Origin: Pipra filicauda
Taxonomy: Eukaryota; Chordata; Aves; Passeriformes; Pipridae
Assembly (NCBI RefSeq): GCF_003945595.2
Contig: NW_024105087.1
Location: 868,001-932,000 of the forward strand
DNA: 64,000 nt
Reading direction: 5' to 3'
Below are positions 25,601-36,900 of the stretch, piece after piece. The notes under the pieces are model-generated. The model made no database searches, was not told where the DNA came from, and saw only the letters and a program-made list of their open reading frames with translations. Position 1 is the stretch's first letter; each line of letters opens with the position of its first letter. The position numbers were made by a program, and so were the translations under genes.

Positions 25601-26718
25601 TTCAGCTTTGGTGGTGACAGACCCTCCTCAGCATTTATTTGACTTCATGTTGACATAAGTCTGCCAAGCTACCTGAGGGCTCAGATGATTTTTATCCTGT
25701 GGAACAGCAGGAATAGCAGCCCCCAGCCCCTCCACACATAATGCCTTTGTTCTGTATAATTCACAGAATCGTTAAGCTTGGAAAAGAACTCTAAGATCAT
25801 AAAATCCAAACATTAACCCAGCACTGCCATGTTCAGCAGTAAACCACATAAACTATGTCCCAAAGTGCCACATCCATAGGTTTTTTGAACACTTTCAAGA
25901 ATGGTGATCCTATGGCTTCTCTGTTCCGATGCCTATTTTACTTAATATCCAATCTAAATCTCCCTTGATGTCGTTTCCTCTCCACCAGTCACTTGTTACC
26001 TGGGACAAGAGACCGAACCACACCTCGTTACAGCCTCCTTTCCGGTAGTTGTAAAAGAGCGATAAGGTCTCGCCTGAGCCTCCGTTTGTCAAACCACCCC
26101 AGTTCCCTCAGTTTCCTTCTCCTTTTTTTCTGCTCGCAAAGGAGCTCCTCTCCCAGGTTTATCCCCGAGTTGCCCCTTCCCTGCATCTACCCAGCCCAGC
26201 TACTCATTCCCCGAGCACAATCGAGCCGGCGCGGTTCGCACCCGCGGAAGGTACCGCCTTGCTGCCCTGGGAGGATGGAATTGGTGAATCCCGAAGGAGA
26301 AGTGATCCAGCAGCCTCCCCCGACCCCAGTTCCAGGGATGGGGGGTTCCCCGTTTCCCCCATCTCGCTCCGCAGCGCATTTTCCTGTTCTCCGTCGGGAT
26401 GACAGGGCTCCCCCCACATCCCCGTGGCTGCGGACTTCTCTGCCTGCCGAGGACCTCTCCCCTTGCCCAGGGGGACCCCTCTGCCGTGCCCCTCCTCTCC
26501 CCAGGACCTTTTTTCCTTTGCCCAAAGAAGCGAGACGTGGCTTACCTGAGCAAGGCGACAAAGCGCGGATCCCGGGCCAGGCTGGCATCCAGAGTAAGGG
26601 AGAGGAAATCCGGGCTCACCTCGCCGCGGGGGCTGCCCCGGAGCCCCAGCCGCAGCACCACCGCCCCCTGTCCCCCCGCCAGCGCCGGCAGCAGCAGAAG
26701 CAGCAGCAGCGGCACCAT
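13631..26718 (-). CDS. HPSE: HPSE, heparanase (endo-beta-glucuronidase), complete, 12 coding exons, 526 aa
   Basis: The enzyme cleaves heparan sulfate chains in lysosomes and extracellular matrix (GH79 family). Exons in gene order: 26718-26546, 24513-24368, 23018-22893, 22617-22444, 21970-21799, 21210-21163, 19115-19022, 17690-17584, 16717-16603, 14916-14798, 14643-14497, 13790-13631 (stop TAA at 13633-13631). Lengths sum to 1581 bases and all phases agree. A leucine-rich signal peptide starts [16 protein letters not shown]; the ATG has A at -3 and is the first ATG in frame. The proton donor Glu207 lies in WELGNE, split across exons 4/5. The nucleophile Glu326 is in [12 protein letters not shown]. 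Heparin-contact strings KKHKN (140-144) and [12 protein letters not shown] are present. The C-terminal [13 protein letters not shown] keeps the conserved Cys. Human HPSE is 543 aa, so this length is normal. Confidence 0.97.
18265..18984 (+). mobile_element. CR1 LINE fragment, about 0.7 kb, in HPSE intron 7
   Basis: This is the best preserved CR1 in the window. It contains the C-terminal part of the reverse-transcriptase frame (readable strings such as [16 protein letters not shown] and [21 protein letters not shown] [15 protein letters not shown]), then the 3' region GATATTAGGAAGAATTTCTT, and ends TGATTCTATGATTCTATG. Stop codons and truncation make it non-functional. It is antisense to HPSE. 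Confidence 0.95.
25416..25465 (+). repeat. A-rich low-complexity tract
   Basis: Twenty-five uninterrupted A residues (25416-25440), then further A-rich sequence broken by G and T. There is no retroposon body directly upstream that would make it a poly(A) tail. Confidence 0.85.
25761..26190 (-). mobile_element. CR1 LINE fragment in HPSE intron 1
   Basis: It reads from the reverse-complemented 3' end TCACAGAATCGTTAAGCTTGGAA through AATCTAAATCTCCCTTGATGTCG to AACCACCCCAGTTCCCTCAG. That is the usual order for a minus-strand CR1. It is old and diverged, and its 5' boundary near 26190 is approximate. Confidence 0.85.
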
Positions 26719-27130
26719 CCTCCGCTCCCGGCCCGCCGCCGCCGGCACCACCCCCGCGGAGGGCGGGCCAGGGGGCGCAGCCCTGCGCTCCCCGCCGGGA
26801 AGGACGGGGCCGGCGTGAGCAGGACCCTCCTCACCCTCTGGAAGCGGCTTAGGGCTGCAATCGCATCTCTTCGAGCCTCAAATCAGGTCCAGGACACCTG
26901 AAGCTGCCTCAACCCTTGAAGCCTCAACCTTCCCAGCTGCCTCAACCATTGCAAAATGAAGCTGTGTTTCAAGCTGGTTCCTTACCTGCTCGCGCCTTTG
27001 CAGCCTTGCAGCCGATCGGCCGCTTCTTACGGCATCGCGCCCTGCCCGAGCGGCCCTCGGCAGCTGCCTGCACAAACAGCGGGCTGGAAAATCGCTGCAG
27101 GATGAACGCTGCTGCTCGAGGGCTAAAATG
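26620..27130 (-). promoter_or_regulatory. HPSE promoter / CpG-rich region
   Basis: A very GC- and CpG-rich block covers exon 1 and its upstream flank, including a GGGCGGG (Sp1-type) box at 26761-26767, about 45 bases upstream of the start codon. No TATA box is evident close to the ATG, which is typical of a CpG-island promoter. The transcription start cannot be fixed from sequence alone. Confidence 0.6.
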
Positions 27131-27414
27131 TCGGGCTGGCAGCCCAGCCACGGGCCTCCGATGCGGGAAACAGAGTCACAGCCAGGTCAGATTGAAAAAC
27201 ACCTCCCCCTGCTACAACGCTGTTGGAACAGGGATGTTTCTTAATTACAGAAACATGAAACTTGGAATTACTGTTACAATAAAGATTCAAGCGTGCTCTG
27301 GGTCTGCCCCCAAGGTGTTCCTTGCAAAATTCCTTCTTCAGCAACAGCTGGCCTTGCAGGGACTCATGTCGGGAAACAGCCAGGTGCAGCCCTGGAGCAG
27401 GTATTGCTTAGTAT

Positions 27415-28030
27415 CAGGGAATGATTTGGGTTGGAAGGAACCTTAAGAATCATATAGTTCCAATGCCACTGCCATGGTCAGGGACACCTCCCACTAGGCC
27501 AGGTTGCTCAAATCCCCATCCAACCTGGTCTTGAGCACTACCAGGGATGGGGCATCCACAACTTCTCTGGGCAACCTGTGCCAGTGTCTCACCACCCTCA
27601 TAGTAAAGAATTACTTCCTAACATCTGATCTAAACCTACCCTTCTTCAATTTAAGGCCATTCTGCTCTTGTCCTATCACACCGTGTCCTCGTAAAAAGTC
27701 CCTCTCCAGCTCTCTTAGGTCTCAGTACCCTGTTAGGTACTGAAAAGTGCTGTAAGCTCTCTCTGGAGCCTTCACTTCTCCAGACTGAACAACCCCAACT
27801 CCCTCATCCTGTCTTCATAGGAGAGGTGTTCCAGCCCTCTGATCATCTTCATGGCCTCCTTTGGACTTATTCCAACAGGTCCCTGACCTTCTTATTTTGG
27901 GGGCACCAGAGCTGGATGCAGTACCACAGGTGGAGTCTGGAGTAGAGGGAGACAATCACCTCCTTGGACCTGCAGGTCCTGCTTCCTTTGAAGCATCCCA
28001 GAATATAGTTGGCTTTCTGGACTGCAAGAC
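27415..28030 (-). mobile_element. CR1 LINE fragment upstream of HPSE
   Basis: A minus-strand CR1 of about 0.6 kb, running from GATTTGGGTTGGAAGGAACC (reverse-complemented 3' end) through CTTCCTAACATCTGATCTAA and GAACAACCCCAACTCCCTCA to GTTGGCTTTCTGGACTGCAA. It lies about 0.7 kb upstream of the HPSE start codon. Confidence 0.93.
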
Positions 28031-28648
28031 TGATCTATGTTTCTGAGTTTCTGTGCATGCTACTGAAACATTTGCAGTTTTTAAACAAGTATGCTTTACA
28101 TCTCCATTACATTTCTCACTTGTGTCAGTTCATCCTGAAGCATCCATGTTTCTTGCTGAGTTTGTTTTCAATCAGTTTTCTGCTGGAACAGGCTGCAAAT
28201 CTGTTACTTTATTTGGGTGCAGTGCTTCCCACACACACCGAAGTTGGAGCATTAATCAGCATGGCACAAGTGCTCGCCTGCCTGGCCCTTCCTGTTCCTG
28301 CTTGCTCTACATTTTTGTACTATTAAGTAACTCTCCACCGGAACTAGAAGAACTGGACCAAATTAACTCAGTTTTTGATAAACACATCCATGGCTCTGCC
28401 AAAAAGGAAACATCAGTGACACTCCTGACTGCCTCAATATCTTAGTCAGGGTAACACTTCCCATCTTGGGGGTGCAGCACCAATTATATACCTACGCCCC
28501 AGGAAGGGCTGGGGTGACTGTCTGCCAGAGGACTAATTCGTCTATCAGCAGGTGACTGGAGCACCACACAAACTACCCAGCCCCATGAGCAAACCAAGGG
28601 TATAAGAATGTAGCTCAAGTGTGTGACAAATCACTGCTGCAAACCTAA

Positions 28649-28692
28649 TTAAGGTTGCTACTACAGGTAGCTAGTTAAGGTTGCTACTACAG
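28649..28692 (+). repeat. Direct duplication of 18 bp, period 26
   Basis: TTAAGGTTGCTACTACAG occurs at 28649-28666 and again at 28675-28692. Confidence 0.85.
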
Positions 28693-29450
28693 AAAAGGTT
28701 AACAGATGTCAGGGTGGATGAAGCCTGCACACAGTTTTTTTTCTGTTGGAATTCACTACTTCTGCCTTCATTTCCTCAGTTTGCTTCTTCGGGGAGAGAT
28801 GCCTTAAACCACTTGCCACTGTGCTGTATTTCTAACAGCAGAGGCACAAGGTGCGTATTTCAAATGGCCAAGGCTATGTTTTGGATTCAGTCACTGTGAA
28901 CGGATGTGTGTACATAAGGTCTAGCAGGTGTTTGGAAAATAATGCCTTCCAGCATTTGCATGAGAGCTAGAGGTACTAAACAAGAATTTGCAGCTTTTGC
29001 CTGGGTATTTTTCACATTAATACCCATTTTTAAATATTGCAAAGTAGGGGAGATCAGTACAGAGGTATTTGGACTCCCATGGAAATTTGGGCAGAATTTG
29101 AGTGGTGCCGCGTGAACTACAAGGGGAACGCTTAAGAACCAGGACTAGGCTTAAGCTCACTTGAGTCTTATTTGAAGCCAGCTCTGAACGAGCACCCTAT
29201 CCCACTTCCTCACTCCACAGAAAGCCTAGTCCCTGCCTTGTGACATTCAAATGCTTTGGTTATGCAGCTCCTAAAGCAGTTCTGCTTCTCCCATGCCAGC
29301 GATGCCATTAGGCACATTGTGCTGACTAGGTTTTTATAACTAGAGAAAACTAAAAATAAAACTTTCCAGGAATTTCAACTGTCTAACAGCAGCGGCACCA
29401 TGCTATTGCTAACAGGGACCCCACTGCTCTTCCTGGGCAAGCACCAAGAG

Positions 29451-29504
29451 CTGATATATTTTCATATATATCAGTTTTATATTATATATATATATATATA
29501 TATA
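29451..29504 (+). repeat. Hairpin plus (TA)n microsatellite
   Basis: CTGATATAT (29451-29459) and ATATATCAG (29466-29474) form a perfect 9-bp inverted repeat with a 6-base loop. About eleven TA units follow at 29483-29504. Confidence 0.8.
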
Positions 29505-30783
29505 ATCAGTGTTTCACCTTCTGCATATTAAGGGAATTCTGAAGGGAAGAGTTATACAAAAGGCAAACAATTCTTGTGACATAGCAGTGTTCATAGATGA
29601 ACAGAGCAGACCTGTGCCAGAGTAGCACTCTGTTTCTGTATAAGAAGCATCAGGAAGATGAAACTAAGTTGATGCCAAGAAAGCATGGAAACTGTAAAAA
29701 CAGAGATGCCTATCAAAGTGGTTTTGTAAGCTATCCTTACTCCCTGCCCCCAGGCCCCCGGCCAGACCTTGTCCTGACAGAGACAGAGCACACAGCTCTC
29801 AGCACTCTCAGTTGCTTTTATTTCTGAACTCAGCTGGTTACAGGAGGCTGAGACAGCACACGCTCTGTTTATCCAGAGCTGGAAATAACACCGTGGGTCT
29901 AGCTTTTAGCAGTTCTCTTTGAAGTGCACACAGCTTTATAGATAGTTCTAAAAGACTGTTTCCACCGAGTGTGCAACTGACAGATTCAGGTGCGGTGGGA
30001 GCTGTGGAACACACCAAAATCACTCCGCCTCCCACTAAGCAGAACAAAGCTTTTAAGTGAGAATATTTGCCTCTCATTGCAACTGATGCACAGAGCTGGA
30101 CCACCGTGCTGAAAGAGATGAAATGAAGCTTTAAAAGGACGGACAAAGTGAGAGCTGCCTAGGCAGGACTAACTCATGTGGAAATGGCTTTCTAGAACAG
30201 AGGAACACAATAGGTCTTGTTCACACAATAGAAATTAACAGCTAAACGTTAACCTAAGGCTGACCCTCTTACCAGTCTTTGCAGAGAGACATTTTAAATA
30301 AGTTACATACAGGGATTCCTAAAAGCACAGAATTATGACTCAGGAGAAGGAAGGGAATCACACATACACAAAAAATTGGTCTCTGTGGATAAGTTGGAAA
30401 GTGGAGTGAATAGGCACAAAGACTAAGAAATACGCTCTGAGGTTTTAGGTCAGAACACTTATTTTGCACCTGAAGAGACTGCACACACCATAGCTCTGAT
30501 TCAATTTACTGGGGGTTATGAAGGCATTGGCTGGAACATCCTACAGGGCATATTTTTATGACCTACCTTAGCTTTGAAGCACCTGCTGTTATTTCACATA
30601 GAAGTAAGATAAATTCATCAATGTTGCTTCTTTCCCTTTAACACAGGCTTTAGGATAGAAACATCCCATTGAAGCAAGTGAGAAATCTTTGCTTTACAAA
30701 GCATCCTGAACTCATCCTTACCACAAGCTTTCCCATAGCACATCCACCAAACCAAACCATACCCATTCCAACACCTACATGTT

Positions 30784-30814
30784 ACATATATATATATGTG
30801 TATGTATATATATA
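30784..30814 (+). repeat. TA/TG-rich simple repeat
   Basis: An alternating purine-pyrimidine run of ATATATAT, GTGTATGT and ATATATAT segments. Confidence 0.75.
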
Positions 30815-32499
30815 ATGAGCCCAGTAGTGTACTTGACACTGAAGCACTTCAGCATCATCCGGCAGCACAAAAATATCATGACCAACATCTGTTTTATACC
30901 TTTTTTCCCTTTTCCCATCTCCACCCAGGGGAAAAGCCCAGGTAAGAAAGCTTTATATGAAAAGCATTTGATCATACACTAATACATATTGTAGAAACAG
31001 TAAGCAGTCTAAAGTGCACGTACTGCCTTGCTTGACAAGCTTGATTTCAGAAAAATAAGATAAGCTACATATATCAGAGTTTCAGTACAAATTAGAGCAG
31101 CTTCATTCATTTCACTTCTGATGTTCTCAAAGGTCACAGAGAAAGCCTTGGGGGAGTTGCACTCATCCATCTGGCAGAGCACAGCCTGTGTAAACAGAAC
31201 AGCAGAGACAACAAATGTCAGCCTCTTTTTCTTTCCAGACCAGCTTCATGCAGATCTGAAACCACTCACTTGTTTCAAACTAGCTTTTCCTACCATTTTC
31301 AAAGAAGATCCGACATTTCTAGGGAATACTTGACTTCCTTTCCAAGCATCCATCAGGTCAAAATCTGAACTCGCAACAGTGCTGGTTGTTAGTGATGGAC
31401 AGTGTGAGGTTACAGTTAGCAACTGGTAGGAAAAAATATTCTTCCTGTTCCCCTCCGCTGTATAAAAATAAAAACGTACACTCTGATAAGCATGCAAGTA
31501 CAAATATCATTGTGACAGAGGTTACTGCCTCATTAACTACTCGTAGTTAACGCAGTAATTAATGGATTATTCCCACAACATCAGTTATTGCAATAAATCA
31601 CTACTCAGAGTGAATAATTTTACAGTAACTTGCTCCTTGTTTTGTTTTTTGGTGTTTTTTTCCCCCCAAAATCCATGCAAGACTGTACCAAACTCTGGAG
31701 AAACCACCAATAAAACTTTAGAGCAACTTGGTTAGACCTTAAGAGCATCACTAAAATTTTCTTATATGTGTACTACATCAACTACTTAGGTACATACAGT
31801 TATGCTGGAGTGAGCATCATCTGTCTTTTGAATGTAACACAAATAAACCAATAGAGAATTTAAAACTATCTATCATTTGGTGAAAAATATATCTCAATTA
31901 GAAGGGTAAGGCATTAAGAGACAGACTTACACAGCCTCAAGTCATGGCAAATACTGCTTCTGCCCTTGAGGGCCAATTATTGCTAGAGTAAACTTAATTT
32001 TCTGTTTCCAAAGCCATTTATGCCTCAGCTTTCAGGATCAGTAACAGGATTCCTCTAGAGGAACTCAATCAACCAGTGGAAATGAATCATGCTGCCTCTA
32101 AAAAGTGTTGGGTTTAAATTCTTGACCTGGTTTAATACTGAATGCACTCAAATATTGCACTTATGCAAACTTCGTAAGCCACTATGAATTATCATAAGTA
32201 GAGGTATGTTTTTGCTAAATAAAGAATTTATTCAATTGCTACCTATGAGCAGTACAATACTAGCATTTTCATCAGTTTTTCACCATAACTCCTTTCAATC
32301 AAGCATTCAACATTTAATGGCCCCACTGGATTTAAAACCATTCTTGTTTATTTCCAGAACGGCAACATAATTAACCAAAGTTGAGTAACAAACACACAGT
32401 TTAAATAAGGTTTATCTTAATTTTGCTTTACTGAGAAGAGACACCTGATTTTGCAGAGAAATGCCATGTTCAGGTGTGCCACTATACTGGCTACCATAA

Positions 32500-32993
32500 T
32501 TCAAAACTACTTTTGTGTCCTTGTGGACCCTACCTGGAATACTACACCCAGGTCCGGGGTCCTCAGCACAAGAAAGACAGGGACCTGTTGGAGCAGGTTC
32601 AGAGGACGTCATGAAGGTGATCAGAGGGCTGCAGCCCTTCTCCTATAAAAACAGGGTGAGAGAGCTGGGGTTGTTCAGCCTGCAGAAGGCTCCAGGACTT
32701 ATAAAAAAAGAGGAAGAGAGACTTTTTACACAGGCAGATAGTGATAGGACAAGAGGGAATGGAGGTATTTAGAGTGGATGTTAGGAATACATTTTTTTTC
32801 TATGAGGGTGGTGAGACACTGGCACAGGTCTCCCAGAGTGGTTGAGGATGCCCCATCCCCGAAAGTGTTCAAGGACAGGTTGGATGGGGCTCTGAGCAAC
32901 CTGGTCTAGTGAAAAGTGTCCCTGACTAAAACAGAGATGAAACTACGTGATCTTTAAGATCCCTTCCAACCCAAACCATTCTATGATTCTATG
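32500..32993 (+). mobile_element. CR1 LINE fragment
   Basis: A plus-strand CR1. It includes GAGAGAGCTGGGGTTGTTCA, then GTGGATGTTAGGAATACATT, and ends AACCATTCTATGATTCTATG. It is diverged and truncated, and lies in the spacer downstream of HELQ. Confidence 0.93.
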
Positions 32994-33820
32994 ACTTAAC
33001 CCACCACTCTATCCCAGCTTTCAAGTTTGTCTTAATGGGCAGTGCTCTACCATTGTCCAGTACTAGACACCAGCTTTGCAAAGTTTACTTTATCACAACT
33101 GAGGAAGTTTCAGGCATCCTCAGAACTACTTCCACGAGCCCTAACTTTTTGCTGGAACAAATCTGGTTCAGATATCTTTAGAAATCCTAACTGTGACTGA
33201 CACATGCCCATGGAGTCTCAGAACTTGATACGGCTTCTCAAAAGTCAGTTCTTCAAAACTTCGTCTTTACATTTAAGTAAGTAATTAAAAAAACATTTTA
33301 AAAAAAGTAAACTTTTTGTTTGGAAGACAGCTACAGATACATCCTGAAAAAATTATTTCAGGGAATGGCCAAAGGCTGAATATGAATTTATATTTGCATC
33401 TTTTAAGAAGGCTTAAACTAGGCATCATTTACAATTTCTTGCACAACTCTGGGACAGCTTCTTTATTAAGAATTGCAGCTCTATTTCTCTCCTTCTGTTA
33501 GCTATACCTAGAGAACAAAGAATCCTCCAAGTAGGAATTTTGGAGTAGCTCACTCAAGCCCATGTGTCCTAAAGGGAGTATCCAAAATAAAGATATTATT
33601 TAAGTCAACTATGAACCTAAGCTCCCAGCAGAAGTACACACCAGGCAGTTAGTCCAATCCCCAAAGCACTCCTAGGGCTATGTTTGAAACCAGGAATGAA
33701 TTAAGATCACATCTTCTGACTCTAGCCTACTGCTCATAATCCAACCATTCAAATGAAGTCAACTTTCCAAGAAACATTCTGAACTCAGAACTCACACAGA
33801 ATTGTGGTATACAAAAGACA
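32994..33820. other. Spacer downstream of HELQ, nothing recognised
   Basis: AT-rich sequence between the CR1 and the probable HELQ polyadenylation site, with no supportable feature. Confidence 0.5.
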
Positions 33821-33827
33821 TTAAATA

Positions 33828-33833
33828 TTTATT
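33828..33833 (-). terminator. HELQ polyadenylation signal candidate
   Basis: TTTATT on the plus strand is AATAAA on the HELQ strand, about 85 bases after the stop codon. This implies a very short 3' UTR. Confidence 0.6.
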
Positions 33834-33915
33834 ACATTGCAGCAGCGTTACACGGGAAAGTTAAAAAATTTAAAATATCCAAATTTTGGACATGATTTTT
33901 CTCCATGACAGTTGG

Positions 33916-36900
33916 TCAGTGGGTCCCTGGGATATCTGTAGGCACCTTTAGGAGTTCTTCAACTTCTTCTTGTAAAGCCTCAGCTTTTTCACTCAGCAGC
34001 ATCTACAGTGACAAAAACAAACAAAAAAAATTAGAAAACAAATACAAGCATTAGATGTAATTGTTAGGTTAAAACACCAATGTTTCTTTCCAAAATTGCA
34101 CCTGGTCTGTGAAAGACCTCTGCTGCTGCCCACAGGACCACAGTGATCACAGGACCTTTGCCTCAAAGGACTAACTTGTGCACAAGTACTACTACCAACA
34201 TGTCTTACTGATTAGTATACACCCATATAAAAAGCAGTCACATAAAAATTCATACAGTACACAGCTGTTTTTCTCAATTCTGCCACAGTACATAAAATTT
34301 ACAGAACTAAACAGTTTTGTCTGTAACTACTAAGGATAATCTTTAACCTTAAACATTTATTTTCCACATTGGAATAAACACTTTTAAGTTGTGCCTGACA
34401 AGTTGCCAATTTCTTGCTTTATATGAAATTTCTTACTACAGCATTTTACACCAGACATAGAGGAGTCCCAGTATCAGCAACTGAGCTGTTTGTTGCTGGC
34501 AGCTGGGGAAGAACAGGCCTCCATGCAAGCACTCTTCCAACTTCCCAGTTAGAGAAAACTCCATTAATTTAATATCTGAGCATGAGCGTAAGCTAGATTG
34601 TTGGATTTGACATTGATGTGGATGAGGAATCTGCATATATCCCTCTCTTCTGGCTCACAAAGCAGCATAAGAAAAAAAAGAGCAGCAAGAAGCCTACAAC
34701 AACATTAAACAAATGTGACCTTTCAAGTGCATAAACCTCAAAGTTAGTATGTTTACTCCATGAGAATATACAAACCAAGACTTCGTTATTGACCGTCTCA
34801 ATTTTACACCAACCCCCCATTCATTCATTCTAGACATTTCCTTACTTCACCAAAATCCTGTTCTTTCAGCAGAATCCAACATGAAGCCAATACCATTGTA
34901 GCAGCAGATGATTAATGGAGATAGAGGAGAGAAAATGCTACCATTGATAAAGTACTTCCTGTATATTTTTTGTTTAGACAAAATTCAATGTTTGTTACAG
35001 AACCTTTCCCTTTGTTTATTTATGTGTGTCAAAGGCAATAAGGGTACCTTAGAGGCAGATACTAAGTGAAGGCTCTTCTCGTGATGCCTATTCAAAATGG
35101 AAAAGGAAGGAAAGAATAACAGGGCATGACAAAAGCAACTACATAGGTAGTTGCCTATGCCTTGTTGGTTTACATTTCTAGAATCCTGAAAATACTGTTA
35201 TGTTGCCACAACTACCACTAGAATTTCTGTAAGGTAAGTCCTGAGATATTGGCAGAATCAAGCATTTCCACTTACAACAACTCAGCAGGGAGATCAGTGT
35301 AGTCATTTAGTTCCTGTATTTTATCAGACAAGCCGTCAAACATTTTTTCCTTTTGCTTCCCCTCTGAAAAGGAGCACAACTTGGAACTATCCTGTATGTA
35401 ACAGGTTGTTCTTACTACAGATCAGTATTTGGATCACAAATATCCACTAATTAGTAAACTGAATCCTTCACTTTTAATGTCATTCAAACATCCACTTTTG
35501 ACATGCTGGAGTTCTGAAGCAGGTTTTTATAACTTTGTTTCTAACTTACCTTTGCAGATGAAACAATTTGTTTGGCTTGACGTCGTGACAAGTGCTCAAT
35601 CATCTTTATCAGAGTTTCTGGATTTGCATTAGCCAAGTGTGCTAAAGTTTTGTACCCTGCATTATAAAGCTGTTTTGCTCTTGCCTGAAAGTACAGAATT
35701 GTGTTAGATTATTAGAACAGGCAGTAAGAATTACTGTTAAGTGCCAATCTCTGCACCAACCTCAAATATTTTATTCTGTGTATCAATCCAATTCTCTGTT
35801 CCCTAATATGAATACTCACTGAGAATTTACTCCTTAAAAGCACAGCTTTTTACCGCTAAAATCTACCTCCCCCAACAATTTCCCCCAGCTCTTAGGAACC
35901 CCTTATTTTCTGAGCCTAGATGATACTGACTCTGCCATCTTCTCTTGTTATCAGGGTTTCTGCATTCACTGTCACTGGCACCAACAACTGTCTCACATTC
36001 TTTGGAGGTGTCTAAGTGAAAGGAGGGCTGACTACAGAGAGAGTTTTCACAAAATTCCAGAAGAGGCTACACTTTCTGTTTCAAGCTTATAAATAATTTT
36101 TCCTTTAGTATCACAGTAATCTTTTTTATTTCTCCAATTTTGTGCGAAGTCATGGCTGTGAATCCACATACACAGGAGAGATGCACATCACAGGAGTAAT
36201 TCTCTGGAATGTGATTATCAACAGTGTAAGAGGGTGGGCATTATCTGCTTCTTTTGACTCTGATCCTGTTGCCTATGTAAAGCAACCAAGCAGAATTTGC
36301 TTAACGGAGGGTCTCTGGGCAAACAAATTTCTTTTGCAAAACAAATAATGCTAGAACTTAAATTAAAATGAATTTCTACAATAGTAGTGGAGTAATGTAT
36401 CATACCCAATATGAGTTATGAAATAAATGCCCATTCGAGGAACAAACATTTGGTTAATTACCTTTTGGGTTTTTTCCCCCCTCACCTCTTTTAAAGACAA
36501 CAAGGAATAGAAAAACTTTGATGGCTAATTTGGGGTCTTTTAGCATCCAACAGGCAATAGTTTACAATATATAATCTTCCTCCATGCATGTTCATAGATG
36601 TGAAATAGGTGTCATTAATTTCACCAGAAGTAGCGACTAATTGCCAACAAGTATTTCCTGTGCCCTATTTGGCTGTTATATGCACAGTATGACAAATAAC
36701 ATAGAATCTTTTCCAACTAATTACTTAAATCTCATGAAAAGGGTTTAGATTGCTCTTTGAAAACTGCCCAAGTAAATGTGTAAATAATTCTCTTTCATGA
36801 CAATACTCTCAAGACTGATTCTATCATCTCCTCCACAGAAATCTAAGCAAGTTACATCTGTTCAGGAGGACAGTTTACCTGCTACAAATATCAGCTGCTG

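Larger units (their letters stand above)
13791..26545 (-). other. Content of the HPSE introns
   Basis: Eleven introns of about 0.15-2.05 kb. Recognisable content is a long CR1 in intron 7 (18265-18984), a CR1 in intron 1 (25761-26190) and an A-rich tract in intron 1 (25416-25465). Introns 9 (14917-16602), 6 (19116-21162) and 2 (23019-24367) are each over 1.3 kb and show nothing I can name. Confidence 0.5.
28031..32499. other. Intergenic sequence between HPSE and HELQ, no gene recognised
   Basis: About 4.5 kb with only short open frames. The identifiable content is two TA-rich simple repeats and a short direct duplication at 28.65 kb. I see no RNA gene or exon. Confidence 0.5.

Noticed and set aside
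26719..26751. An 11-codon N-terminal extension of HPSE
   Set aside because: The extended frame begins with GTG rather than ATG. The first in-frame ATG, in good context, is at 26718-26716 and gives a proper signal peptide.
25993..26901. 302-codon plus-strand frame over HPSE exon 1
   Set aside because: It is antisense to HPSE exon 1, in CpG-island and CR1 sequence, Pro/Arg-rich and unlike any family. Long chance frames are common in GC-rich DNA.
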